DNA of 64,000 nt from Notospermus geniculatus (lineage: Eukaryota > Nemertea > Pilidiophora > Heteronemertea > Lineidae), in contig NMRB01000069.1 of NCBI GenBank assembly GCA_002633025.1, forward strand, positions 261,454 to 325,453, given 5' to 3'. How positions within the stretch are numbered: the stretch's first letter is position 1; each line of letters opens with the position of its first letter. The notes beneath the pieces were generated by a model. It was not told the DNA's origin. It worked only from the letters and a program-made list of their open reading frames with translations, and did no database searches. The translations under genes were made by a program, and so were the position numbers. This document shows, one piece after another, positions 13,945 to 28,300 of this stretch.

Positions 13945-16325
13945 TCATCGGAACTGTATGACGTAACGTAAGCATGCCTGAGCCTCGTCGTATATGATGT
14001 ACTCATTCTGATTCAGACAGAAGTAGAAGTAGTGGCTATCGTCATCGTCTTCACTCTCCGGCTTTGGAGTTGGGATGGTATTACCGAGGGGGATTACGGC
14101 ACCTGGGAAAGAGAGGAGCAAAAATATCATTATGGAAGAGGAAAACACATTGAACTGTGTAGATTCCAATTTTGCTGCCATAAAAATTGAGGTGGTTTGA
14201 CTTGTCTCCTTACCTGTTGGGAGACAGATATTGTATCTTGGATCAGGTCCGTTACTTCCAATACCAATTGTGCTATTGTATTTCTTCTCAATAGGGCCAT
14301 CTTCAGCTTCATAATACTCCTTGGCATTACCGAGGGCAACCTCACACAGGAACATGAAGCCAGTCTCAGTGTTACCCGAGTAGTCGAAACGGTTATAACA
14401 GTAGTTTTGGCTTTTTGAGAATGAGTCGGCGAAGTAGACACCCTGGAAAAGAAATTGGCGAAATGGGTTTTGTGTGATCATTTTCAAAGACAACAGATTG
14501 TGATCTCTCAGAATCTGTCTGAATCGGAACGTAATGGGCAAAATTTTCAAATGGGTGTGAATGAAGTGAAAGCAGACTTACGTCACCGAACATGGCACCA
14601 CATCTCGGGGCCTCAGGAGGAGCGATCAGCAGCCCCCTCTTTAGGATGCTGATTACATTGGCAACGGCAGTTCCATGGAACAACAGCTTCCTGTTTGACA
14701 GGCCACAGTTCTGGAACCTCTCTTCTTCGCCAGCGCGTGAGATCTTGTAGATGGCTTCAACAGATGCTGAATCTGGAAGAATATTTCAAAGACAGTTGTT
14801 CGTGTGAATAAACAAAGCATAGAACCAAGAACCTGGGTGTACATACAGAATGCCGTAACACTGGCATGTGTACAAACTTACAAAGAACCTGAGTGTACAT
14901 CAAGGGTGCCACAAAACTGCAAGTGTACAAATTTCAACACAATTCTGGGATGGAATTCAGTAGCATACAAGGCATGGATGATTTCCTGAGAAGACACTAT
15001 TATGTTTACTAACCTCCCCCAGTGTTGTGAACATATTGCAGGATATACTGTGTCATCGGGTCGTCCTCATGCATCAGTTGAATCTTACAGTCGATCGTAC
15101 GATACACGTAGTCCAGGGGGTGAATTTCTGAAACAAGCAGAGGGCCAAACATGTTATCAAGTTCTGACACATATGATGAATCCACAGAGACAACCATTAC
15201 TCTTGCTCATTAATTATAATCAGACAGTAACGTACCATTAACCCTCTGCTGACTTGCGCATATAACCTTACTCGCCACTTCAAGGTCAAGCAGGTTGTCG
15301 ATGAGGCGTCTGTGTTCTTTAATTTCATGGTCTGCATCAATGGGCCGAATGGACTCATACACATAACCATGTTGTGGCACTAACTGGTAAAATTCATTAC
15401 TGAATTGCACAATCTGCAATGAAAAATGAAACGACATTCATTGAACTGATCACAATATCCCGACCTTCGTAATTTGCAACCAATATGTTTTGGCTTTCCT
15501 GCCAGATAAGTTGGCATCTGAGAAATATGCGTAGAATTCAAGATGGCAGGGGTGCTCGAAACAATAAATAAAGCTCCAACAGGTCACATTAAACGTTAGC
15601 TTGTACCACCGAACAAATGCTTACCTGCTCACAGAGTTTCTGGTAGGCTGCAATTTCCAATTTGACTTCTCCGTTTTGGTGCTTGTCTTTCTTCTCAATA
15701 CACTCACTGAGTTAGAAAAGAAGGAAACATGAGGATCTGGAGAACATAAAAAAAGACCTAGAAATTTGAAAGTCAATAAATTAAGATAAACTCACTGTAT
15801 TTTTCCAAGCAAGATCCTGGCTTCGAGGAGAGCCTCTTTCTTCAGTGCTCCAAATGGCATGAATTCATGGTCAACACCATAGCCTTTGAGCGAAGTCTCC
15901 AGAGATGGGATATTGGTCTGCAAAACAAAACATAGTACCGGTAAGTCACCTCTTTTAACCTCCATGATCAGGACAGCCCTCCATGAGACATCACTGCAAA
16001 CTGCACTGGTAAATTGCACAGTAAAGACAGTCAGTCAGTTCCAGAATAGAGCAACTGTGGTATGATGGTTAAAGCCAATGGAATATTTGATTTTAGCCAT
16101 TTTGTGTTTAATTGCAACATCATAGCAAGCAAAAGAGGAAACTGTAGATTACAATAGAATAGGACGAATGCCTGGCAATGACTTACAAATTCTTTCATCA
16201 GGTTCTGAACTTCGGTTGGAAGAAGTGAGGCAACTGATGACTTCATGGTCAACTTCACCTCTGCTGGTTTGCTTCTCTTGTCCTCACGTTGCACCAGGCG
16301 ATATTTCTTCGGTTGCTTCTCAAAA
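13945..16325 (-). other. PARP helical regulatory domain and catalytic domain exons
   Basis: The helical regulatory domain starts in exon 38 (FEKQPKKYRLV ... SSVASLLPTEVQNLMKEF). It continues through MPFGALKKEALLEARILL (15917-15796), the equivalent of the PARP1 MPLGKL helix. The catalytic core follows: DYVYRTIDCKIQLM, then LLFHGTAVANVISILKRGL (14772-14582), GVYFADSFSKSQNYC (14442-14214) and NEYIIYDEAQ (14102-13945). The catalytic triad is intact: His of HGT, Tyr of YFADS and Glu of NEYI. By family knowledge this predicts polymer-forming rather than mono-transferase activity. The coding region ends YVIQFR-stop, close to the usual PARP C-terminus. Confidence 0.92.
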
Positions 16326-19300
16326 CTAGAAGATTAATAGAAGAGAATATTTCGAATGAGAGGCACACTCCAAGGGCGGTCAAAACACTGATGGAGACAA
16401 TGCTCCAAGGGTGGTCAAATGAACAATGGAGACAATAATGCTCCAAGGGTGGTCAAATGAACAATGGAGACAATAATGCTCCAAGGGTGGTCAAAAGACC
16501 GATGGAAACAACAATGCTCCAAGGGCTGTCAAAAGACCGATGGAGACAACAATGCTTCAAGGGCGGTCAAAAGACAACAATGCTCAAAGGGTGGTCAAAA
16601 GACTGATGGAGACAGCAATGCTCCAAGGGTGGTCAAAAGACTGATGGAGACAGCAATGCTCCAAGGGTGGTCAAAAGACTGATGGAGACAGCAATGCTCC
16701 AAGGGCGGTCAAAATACAGAAGTAGACAACAACACTTCATGGGGTGGTCAAATCACACACGGAGAAATGAATTATCAAGTTGTACTTGCCTATTGATATT
16801 GCTCCAGTCATTTCCAGTTTTCTCCTTGAACACTTTGCGGAATTCCTTTGTTCCCTCCTCAAGAGTGGGAAACGGTGTCTGCTGGTACATACCCTCGTCT
16901 CCAAGGCGCCCCCACCGTGTGAACAAGATGAACATGTCTTTACCCTTGTGCCGAATCAGCTGGAATGAAAAGTGTCATTTGGCCGAGGCATTGCTGGAAA
17001 TCCATAATCCTGTATCTGCCAAATCGTTGGGAATGATTTCATATGCAAGCCAGCAACATGATTCCAGTCAGTTTAGAATGAAGTGTACATGTGTGTATAT
17101 TGCAAGTAAGGGAAAAGCGGCACAACAAATTCTTAACTGCCATTTATGCAGCAGCTTATTTGAGTAATCTGACCCTGAGGTCTCGCCTTACCTGGATAAT
17201 GTAGAAGTTATACATTCCCACCAAACATTTTGCGCGACATCTACTTTATTAAGCAGAGCATCGTATGGAATGTTCAAATCCTCATCCATGACCACCTCTC
17301 TGGAATGGAGAAAATTGCTGAAGCTTATCAAGGAATGGCAAAAAAAGTTGATAGTATAGTGTTTTTGTTACTGGTTAAAGCATCCAAGTTGGACCAAAAC
17401 TGGCAGTTGTAAACTTTGACATTGGCACTTGCAACGTAGTAAGATAGCCCTACAGTAGATTTTGTACTAAACTCTCTCTACCTCTACTAGACCCCACATC
17501 ACATAACCGATGGATCCTCCATTGGGGCCCAGATGGAGTAAACAGATGTCAACTAGCATGAGACAAAGAAATCTTCACTCAACTGGGTGATTTTAAAAGC
17601 AGATGGTCTATCACTTACCCCTGTGATTCAACATGACTCTGCACCCTAGGATCTGGTTCAACCAGACATTTATTTTCAGAAGTGTCCATGGCAGTTTCTT
17701 CGAGCTTACTGAAAAATGTTTTGCAGTCTTCTGCAAAGTCTGGCATAGGGGTCGGCCAGGATATTGAATCATTGATCTCTATGCTCTGGTATGTGGGTTT
17801 CTCCTGAAAAGGAAGTTGAGAATACATAGTGGTGACTCGCCGGGAATCCAATTTAAAACACGCCAACACACTCCCCTTTATAACTTCAACATTTCTCCTC
17901 AAATTGAGTGTACAAGGACTTACCCACTTGTCCTTCTCTTTTTCCAACAACTTTTGTATACCCATCGATAATTTTGTAGCACCAACATTGAGCGCACAAT
18001 CCAATGGCGTCAGGCCAGCTTTGTCTTTTTCCGTCAGCGGTGCACCGTTATCGTGGAGTATCTTCAACATTTCCAGATTATCGTACGAGCCAACCTCCAG
18101 CGGCGACGCCAAGTGGTGCATGACGGTCCATGACTGGTCGTCCTGCACAGTTACGTCAACGTCACTCTTCTTTGGGAATGATTATCAAAGTTCAACAGGT
18201 TATCTAAGAAAGGAGACAGCAGAAATGTTAAAGGAATGTACCGTTTCAAACTACAGTAGAACCTCCCTTTGCAGATATCTCTGACAGGAAGACACTTCTC
18301 CAGTATGGACACAAAGTTCAGTTCAAATCAGGTCATTTCTATTCATTTTGACTTTAGGAATCAGAAAACTTCTCAATTAACACGGAGTACTGTGCATAGA
18401 CGTCAGTACCGTGAACAACTGGACAGTGTTGGTTGGTCCCGAAGGTGTCCTCAATACAGAGAATTCCGGCACTGTAACAAACTAGATCCATGAATAAGAA
18501 GCTGGAAATGCCATCAGCTCAGGCGACTCACCATCATCAACTTGTGTGCTTGTCCTGCGGTTGTTACCAGTCTCCTTTGGCTCCACCTCTTCCTTGCTAT
18601 CCTCTTCATCCTCGTCAGGATTTGCTTTGAAACTATCCATCTTCTTCAGCTGGAATATTCGCTTTTGAACTGAAGTGAAAATGACCGAATTTGTCCATGA
18701 GAAATTCTGATCAAAGAGGCACTTCATGTATTTGTAACAAGCCAAGGTGCACTACATGTAAACGAGCTGATGCTCGAGTTCCTAAAAAGGAACCTGGTTA
18801 GACAATGATATTGATATAAATGTTTTAACACCACATACAGTATTTCTTGAAAATTTGTTTTAGTGGAAAAGGAAACTGCGACCACGCACTCACTGACACG
18901 ACACCAAAGCAACAAGGAAAACTACAGAGAAGGGAGCACTCACCAACACTCTTCTTCTTTGCTAACTTGGGTTTCTTTTTGGCATCCTTTTTCTCAGCAT
19001 CTTTATCATATGAATGGTCCAGCAGCAGCTTCAACATGTGGACGTCATTCTAAAAACAGACAACAGAGACGGATAAGTGGCCCACAGTAGGGATGAACTT
19101 TCATTAGCCAAAGTTGTACTAACGAAAGAGCATGATTGTTGATTGACTTATGTCATACTGATGATTGACAGCTGTCATGAAAACTGATGATAAGAAGAAT
19201 GAAGTTTTCTTCTTCAGTTACAAATGCCAGAAACCCCATCAGGCTACTCACCTGTCTGACAGCATACATAATAGGTGTCCTGTTCTTTGAATCCCGCACA

Positions 19301-22300
19301 TTCACCGAGGCTCCAAGCTTCAGCAGCATCTTGGCTAAGTCAAAGTTCCTGAGGCCGACAGCATAAGTGAGAGGAGCAATCCTGTCTGTTTCTAACTTGT
19401 TGTGATACCGGGTTGAACTGGCAGGGACTTTACTCCCGTAGTAGGCGGGGTGGAATGGAGGGTAGTCACAGAGGGTGTCGATCTTACCTCCCTTGTCAAG
19501 AAGCAATTGACAGAAACCCCTGTTGAAATGGAATAGGTGAATCAAGTGAGGATATTTTCATGAGACTTGAGAGGAAAATGGAACGGAAGGTTCACTTGCT
19601 GAGTGAAAGGGTGAAATTTGGTTTACATCAAAGATGATTGGGTGGAGATGTCAAATTGTGAGATCCTTGTTCCGTTTGGCCTGGGGGCAGACCTACTGTG
19701 AAATTGAATTGACAGTCAATGGTAACCGAGAGGTGAATATTATTAAGTAACTGAGTGGCAAAGGGTTAATGTTGAGTTCAGTTTCAATGTGTGACTTGAG
19801 GATGACTTGAAAAAGTCAAATCATCACATTTCCTGCACTCTTTCCTAATAAGGAAATGAATTTGATTTAATAAATCAGAATAAAGGGTGGGTGGCAAAGG
19901 GTTAAAGTGGCACTGATTTCCTTGACCCACCAAAATGCCTTACTGTCAAAGTCCACACATGCAAAGATCAGGAGGCAGGTAATTATAAGCAGATAAGTGG
20001 CTGGCAAATCAATTTGGTCATGACTCAGATCACCACCAGAATTCCAGTCCAAATTGTAAACAAAGAACACGTGTTCACCGTCTAAAAATAGATTATACCC
20101 ACCTCCCCACACAAGATGGAACAGCCATACTGGCCTGACGTCACGGAGTACCTAAGCAGACCTTAAATTCTGATTTTGCCACATTGATGTGACCTTATTC
20201 ATCAAGCACGTGGTTCTGTTTACTGAGTTAGAGACGGGGGAGTGTGTGCGACTGTCAGACGAGCAAAACATGCAAAATTTGACCAAACGTTAGTTTTTTA
20301 AAAGTATCGAACCTTTCAGAGCTGGAGAAAAATTCGATCTATATGATGGGACTGCTTGATTTTGAGGTCATTGAGTAGTTTTTTTGGAATCGTGTGCCAA
20401 TTGAGTGTGTGGAAGAAAAAATAAAAATTTCCTACCTACCCAGTGACATCAAGACGGTCCCTACATTGACAAATGTGGGGACCATAATTAGGTGGTTAGT
20501 TAGAACCATTGTAACTGTAATAACAAGACGATGTGACCACACTACCTGAATGATGGCATCACACACTTGGTGTTTCTCCTGAATGACATCATCAATACGA
20601 ACGAGAGAGACATCCTCCCACAGCAGGGGATTTTACCTTGCTCCCCTTCATCCACTCACACAAAGCCCTATTATGGGAGGATGAAGAGCAGAGGAAGATT
20701 TTAAGACTTACTCATCGACAGTCATATTATGCTCCAAATCCCAGAAATAGGCCGCCAGAGCTGTCCGTCCAAATGAATCCACAGTCGCCACGGCATCAGA
20801 TGTCCTTTCTGAAGATGAAGGAGGAATGAAGTTAATTTTCAGGGTTGCAGATTCATTCATGGTGTGATGGAGATGACGAGAAGGGATCAGGTTTAAACAT
20901 ATTTGATTTTGGGGTCGAAAATTTGCTAAATATTCTGGAAATTGACTATTATACTTTATTATTTGATTCATAACAAATGGGATTGGATGCAGGTTTTAAG
21001 ATCATACTTTAGGGGCTTAGGTTTCCTCCTGCATTAAGAGAAGTATAGGACGAAGTGTTCAAAAGCAACCTACCTAGTATAAACTTGGCGAGTGGTTTGT
21101 TAATCGTCAATGCTGCATAATGAAGAGGTGTACACCCGTGGATGTCACGGTCGTTCAGGGGAATACCCTTAGACAGGAGGGCTACAGCGACCTGGAGGAG
21201 ATGAGTTTCCATTAAGACAGTAATAAGTCACAACTTATGCATGGATATGAGAAATTGTTCATTGTATTACTTTATATACACGTCGGGGTAGAGGGGTGGT
21301 CGGCTTAGCTAATGGTAAATGTGAAGGATATTATTGGGACCGACAAAAATCGGTCGATTTAGAGGGGTGGTCAAGTAAGAGGGGTGGTCGAACTGAGGGG
21401 TTCCACTGTACCTGAAACCAACGTTTAGCTGCACCACACAGCGTACGTGTTTGTGGCAGAGTCATAAGAGAGTAAGTAGAGATGTTCAGGTTCTCTGAAA
21501 AGGCTCTTGGACAGGTTCTTATTGAACCGAAAATGTCCCAATGAAATGGACCAATACCGCAGCTCCCATGTGGCCTGGGGACAATTTTACTGAGCACCTC
21601 CTCCCAACTTACCTTTAGCTGCATGTGTTTGTCGCCTAGCGACTGACACAAAACGTGGAACAAGTTCTGTTTTTCATTGTTGAGAATTGCCAAGCGACTG
21701 TGGTCCTTCATTCGATTGATTAATCTCAATGCCAGTTGGAACTTCTCAACGTTCAATGCACACTGGAATGGGTAGCAAATGACGAGGTGTCAAATGTGGG
21801 AAAGTGTATGACACAGAATCTATTGATACACACAGGCACATGTACATTAAGTACACAAGCACAGAGGTAATCACTCTACAGAGTTCACTGAATTACAGGT
21901 TATTCCAGAGGTATAAATAAACAACTTCTGAAGAGGAGTTGCTGCACTGACAGATCTGTACAACTTCCATTGAATACATTTTTTAGAAGGTGAGAATTTC
22001 TCAAGATATTTTGGATAGAAGATGCCGTGTGCTTGGTCCAAGAACTGAATGAGTCATACATGTATACCGTATATACTCGCCTATTGGTCGACGTCGCGTA
22101 TAAGTCGACCCCCGTATTTGGGGCCTCAAATCATTGTATTTTTTGTATACCAGGGAAAGTGTATGACACAGAATCTATTGATACACACAGGCACATGTAC
22201 ATTAAGTACACAAGCATGAGCGACAATGGACAAAGCACACAGCTCCTGCCTGATTACAGAGGTAATCACTCTACAGAGTTCACTGAATTACAGGTTATTC

Positions 22301-25300
22301 CAGAGGTATAAATAAACAACTTCTGAAGAGGAGTTGCTACACTGACAGATCTGTACAACTGCCATTGAATACATTCTTTAGAAGGTGAGAATTTCTCAAG
22401 ATATTTTGGATAGAAGATGCCGTGTGCTTGGTCCAAGAACTGAACGAGTCATACATGTATATGTACACAACGGATATTTTACTGGCCGAGCCACTAGCAT
22501 GGGAATTCACCCCAGCTCACCTCCACACACTGTGTATATGGCACTCCGAAATTGTCAAGTAGGTCGAGGATGATGTAGGTCACACCCTGCCAATCCTTCT
22601 GAATCACACCCTGAAATGAAAGATGGTCAATAACGGTGACTGCCCTGTTGTTTTATCAAATTAAACCAAACTCTCTACGCATAATACTTCATAACATATG
22701 GGTTTTGTAATCGGGACATTTCCTCCTTCGACCCCATTTTTTTCAAGAAGCTACTTACCATGAAGAGTGGGCACACTTGATTTTCAAGTGGCTGTGTTCT
22801 TTTCAGCGGTTTCCACTTCCACACCGGTCTCTCATCCTTCTTATCTTTTGCCTTCGCCTCCTCCTCTGGAGCAACCACACAACTGACGTTGATGTTAGCT
22901 CCTTTCTGGATGAGCGAGATTGCACAGCTGTCATGCCCGGCGAGCACCGCCAAGCTCAATGGAGTATTACCCAGGTTATCTTTTTTGTTGATGTCTGCAC
23001 TTCTCTGCAAAACAAGAAGGGAAATTCTCTCTTTACTCTGCCAATCAAAGAATCCATTGTGAAGTTCACGTTAAGTTCTTTTCCAGGTGAGTTTCTTGCA
23101 CGAGATGGCTCTCTATGGGCAGTTCATAGGAAACCGACAATGGTGAATTGCCCATTGAGAGCCAACTCGCAAGAGACATCTCTCATGCGGAGCAGCTTAA
23201 TGGAGTGTCCATCTCAGCAGCTGTTGTTGAACAAAATAACAATTTTTAAGATCTTTGGGTCCTTTATTCTCACCACAGACTGAAATGGACGGTCCCCCAA
23301 CCACTCACCTGCGACAAGTGCATGAAACAGACAGTTGCACCTCGTCTGGCTGCCAAGTGAAGAGGCGTCTGCCCAAACACATCCTGTAGGTCAATGTCAA
23401 CACCAATTCTTCAAAAGACGCTCCACAACCTCATAAAGACTCTTCCTGTGCACAGAGACAACAAAATCTATTTAGTATTCATACACAAAACAATACAATA
23501 CGGACACCTCACTTGGATAACACAGTCTAGAACTCAGTCCACACAAACTAGAAAGAGAACACATCAACTGAATGCTGACAAAGTCTAGAAGTGAAACTCA
23601 CCTTGCTGCTATCACCAATGGTGCCGACTTGCCATCATGTCTCTCATTCTCCGAGGCAATGTTGACATTAGCACCAGCATCGATCAGAATGTTACTGACA
23701 TCAGCCTTCCCATCGTTGATGGCTTTGATCAACGGCGTGCGTCCCTCCTTGTCCAAGAGATCCATGGGAGCTTTATGTTCCAACACCATCCTCAAGGCAC
23801 TGTATGTGATCATATCTCCTTTCTCATTCTTGATGGCTGGCTCGTTCGTGGCTTGGCTCAGGAAGTGAACAACTGAACATTTGCCTGAAAATTGCAGAGG
23901 AAACATAAGCTGTCAGAGTGGTGCAGTGGGAACATCAGCACTTGTCACCGTGAGGTTCCTGGTTTGACCCCATTTGGAACCATTCTTCACGTAATAGAGG
24001 GTGGCTCTCTTACACAACGCAGGTTTTCCGTGGGAACTCAAGTTTCCTCCTGCGATACAAACATTTATACTCCAAAAACTGTATACAAAGCCAATAATGT
24101 CATATTCTTGAAGCCAGATCATATTGCTTCCGAAAACATGCTGTCAATGTCTCTATGAAAGAAAATAGGCCACAGGAGTTCTTCAAAAGTAGCAACTTGC
24201 CTTCACAAAAAGCTGTAGGCCATGTTTGGTCATATATATTCATGGTTTCGTACTACAATTACTGTCAACCTGCCCCTGTCACAAAATCCATCAACTTATT
24301 CTAGTCTCATGCAAAACCCAGTCTGCAACATACCGTGAGGTCCATAAGGGTCATGATTTGGTGTTTCGTCCTGTTTCGCTGCAGCCACAGCATCTTGCTC
24401 TATCGATGGCCCTTCTTGTTCAACACCATTGTCGTCTTCGTCCTCATCTTCATCCTCATCGGCATCGTCATCGCCATCACTCACTGTAAGCAAATAATGA
24501 AGAAAATTGGAAATGTGTTTGAAAAATATCAGGAGTGCAAGTACCAACTAAGGGCACTATAGCGAAACAATACCAGGTACTGGACAATATTTACCAAATG
24601 CAGGAGGAAACTGGAGTCCCAGAAAAACCTAAGATGTCAAGGAAAGATCACCCTCTCTACTACATAAAGCCATTGGAATGTGAACTGGGGTTGAACCCAT
24701 GACCTCACTGGTGGTACACACAGATGCTTCCACTGTGCCATCCTGACAACCCAAACTGAGTGAACACTGTTCCCCTAAAAGGCTCGAGTTGATAACATCA
24801 GCGTAATCGAACCATTACTTTGGGGTGTCGGGGTGGCGCAGTGGAAACATCGGCGCCTGCCACCACTGAGGTCGCGGGTTCGATCCCCGGTCTTGCAAGT
24901 GGCTTTATGTGGTAGAGAGGGCGATCTCTCCTCGACATCGTAGGTTTCCTCCGGGGGCTCCGGTTTCCTCCTACATATCATTAATATCGTCCAATATTGT
25001 TTGATGAGTAGCTATAATGCCCTAAGTGGGCGCTTGCACTCCTGAGATAATATTTAATCGAACCATTTTGTACTTACTGTCCTCATCATCTTTCCTGTGC
25101 GATTCCTTCACCTTGTCCACTGTAGCAGAGAGATTTGAGTCTGCATTCTCAATGAGTGCCTTGATGAATCCTCGACCATATCCATAACGTCGATCCTTCT
25201 CATCAGGTGCCAAACGTTTCTGAAACATCCAACGAATATCATTCAAGGACAGGATGCATCAACGACTCACTGACTGACAACAAGCCTACTTGAGGCTGAA

Positions 25301-28300
25301 GAGGACAAGAAGGTGGCCATGAACCATCCACATGTACACACATTTCCTATGACATGTTGGGACACTGAATTTTGACATGTGCAACTCTATTAACTGCAAC
25401 AGTAAGAAATTTAGAGCCAATTCTAATANGGGGGGGGGGGGGGCTTCCCCCAGTGAAGCCTCCATCTGGACCCTGCAGAGAACAATTCTGCACGACATTT
25501 TGCACAGCCAAGTGATACTCCCCAAAGATTTAAAAGAATTCTGAAGACATGGACATGCTTGGTGAATCGGAAACTTACGTTATATTGACTGAATGTGAGA
25601 GCTGCAAGAAGGAGTGGTGTGAAGCCTTCGTAATTCACAACCTTGGCCATCTTTTTCAATGGAGCCCATCCATCATCTTTATCTGTGGCGGACTAAAAGA
25701 CAGAAAATGCTTGTCATTACAAAGAGATGGAACTAAGAATGTAGGCCTAGTATCTCATCCAATACTACAGCAAACCGTAGTTTTCTTTCGACTCTGAACT
25801 GTGGGAGTAGCATTTAGATGAATATCAAACATCACCACCAAAATCAAAATCACAACCATAACAAAATTCCTGGAGGTCATTAGTTAACTCACCGACTTGG
25901 CCAACACAGGCAGGAGCGACGCCATGTCATACTCGATGCAGTTCTTGGCCATGAGATGAACCGCGTTGTTCCCGTTCTGATCCACTTCAGTTGACAGAAC
26001 ACCACCATGCTCCACGAGGAACTTGACCATCTCGATGTTGGCCTGAAAGGAGACAAACAACTTTCTGACTTAGTCACTTTGAGGTAACTACTCCCAATCA
26101 TGTTACATTGTACAGAATAACGCAGATGAAACAGAAGCCCAAGGTCAGGCTCTGGGCAGATGACAGAAGTTTACTGTGCAAAGGTCCAAGTAAAATTAAG
26201 CAGTACTGCCATGAGAAGGCCCAGCACAAATCTGAGGTAATATTCCAAGTACATCAGATGGTACTCTCATTGACACAAGCGGGCACCTACCACTGCCATG
26301 GCCACCATCGTGGGTGTCTGCCCCTTGTTATTCTTCAGGTTCACATCACACTCCTTGGACATGAGCAGCTCGGCGATCTTTCTACAGTACTCTTCTTGCT
26401 CCTGTAAAAACAACAATACGTACAGTAATTTTGCCAGGTGATACACAAGACCATTTTCTTCTTACAATATACTCTTCACACATGCTTTCTAACTTGTAGT
26501 TGTAGGCCTAGTGGTGAGCTTTTCATTCAGCAACAACTCTATTTGTTTTCCCGATTAGGAAAAGAAGCCTGATACTTACCCCAGTTGGTGGCACATTTTG
26601 TGCAACATGGTGAAGCTGAAATCATAATGATTCAAAGAAACATAAGTTACGGTGAATACTTGCTTTTCAACCGAACGTGTCATCTGCACATGTTCAGACT
26701 GAATAAGTAACATAAGTTTGCACTGAAAGTCCCTTCCTTGGAATACATCTCTAAGGTTCACTCGAAGCAGGGGACAGAACAACATCAAGTCAAGCTAGGT
26801 GTCTTAACCCTTTCACTGAGACTGGCAATTTTGTCAACAACTAAACTTACAGCATTATTTCCATCGACATCAATAACTGTGCAATCTCCATTGTGGTCAT
26901 TGACGATATGCTCCAGCTGCTCGAGGAGCTGCGCTGATGGCGTGCAATCGATGGCCATCATAACAAGGTTCATCCCTGCAATGAAAATGCATCACCTCAG
27001 AATCCTTGGCGCTCGGGTCTCCACTCAATATTTTTGAATTTACCAATGAATCATGAAACAAATTAAAAGCGGGCGGCCACAACAGTTAAGGAAGCAGTTC
27101 AAAAAAAGATTTTTAAAGGTACTTACCATTGTCATCCTTGAAATTGATGTCAACATTCGGTTCCTCCAAGAGATTATCCACGATTCCGATGTGACCTTTT
27201 AGAAAGGCAATGTTCACAGGAGACACCTTTCAAAACAAGAATTGTATTGAAATAAACAAATATTGTCATACATATGAAAAAAACAAAGATAGAAGCATGG
27301 AGTTGGTTCCTTGTTTGGTATTGGGGATAAAAGTGAAGAACTTGGCCGAGACAACCGACTTGAACATTTCTGCAGAAACTTCAGAATATAAGCTAGCAGT
27401 AGTACCTTGATGACTAAGTTCACTGGTATACAATGTATCAGAGATTTTTAAAAGATTTTATTAGAAACCAAAAACCCCGGTAGATCTACTGATGAAGACA
27501 GAAACCAACCTTCCAACTGTTGACAATGGAAGCATCGGCACCAGCCTGGATCAGCTGATGCATACAATAGTACCACCCATATGCAGCTGCGTAGTGGAGG
27601 CATGTGTTACCAGAAGAATCGGCATGGTTTGGATTGGCTCCAAGGTGGAGGAAGAACGAGGTGACATGAGCGTGGCCATTCATCACGGCGTAAACCAGCG
27701 GAGTTCTCTTCCATTTGTCTAAAATATAAGGAAATATGCAATGAAATCAGCCGTGGAACTGAAACTAGTCATCTACATGCCCAGGGTGTTGATAGGCATG
27801 TCCACTGCACAACACGGCAGGACATTTCAGACATAGAATGCTGGGACTTCAATAATCAAAGCCGAATCGAAACCTCCAACCCACCTTTTGACTCTATGGT
27901 AGCTTTATGCTGCACCAGGAGTCGTACCATCTCCAGGTTCCCACGTGCTGCTGCCTCCATCAATGCATTAGCTTTGAATTTCCCTGCAGACTGAGCACGG
28001 TTGATGTCAACACCATACTTCAGCAGAATTTTCAGTACGTCCTGAAATTCAAACACTTTAGTAAGAAAAAATTTCAACACATTCAACATAAGCATTGCAA
28101 CCTTGCCCAGCACAATTTTCTCATTATGGTTAGTCACTGGTACAAAGCAAGCACACGCATGGATTTTTTTGACAGAGATAATTCAGTGTTCTCAGTCACC
28201 TGGCGAGCCACCTGGCACCTGGCCTCGGCCCTTTCCTATGTATAAGGCCCACGGTGACACTGTGAAAGAATGCACATATTCGCCTTTTGCGTAAAAGTTG

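Noticed and set aside
13945-14550. 201-codon frame as a separate small gene
   Set aside because: It spans PARP exons 44-45 plus the intron between them; the exon parts are the catalytic domain.
24830-24900. Possible tRNA gene
   Set aside because: A and B boxes are present, but the flanking direct repeats and related copies nearby identify a SINE; no full cloverleaf with acceptor pairing was found.
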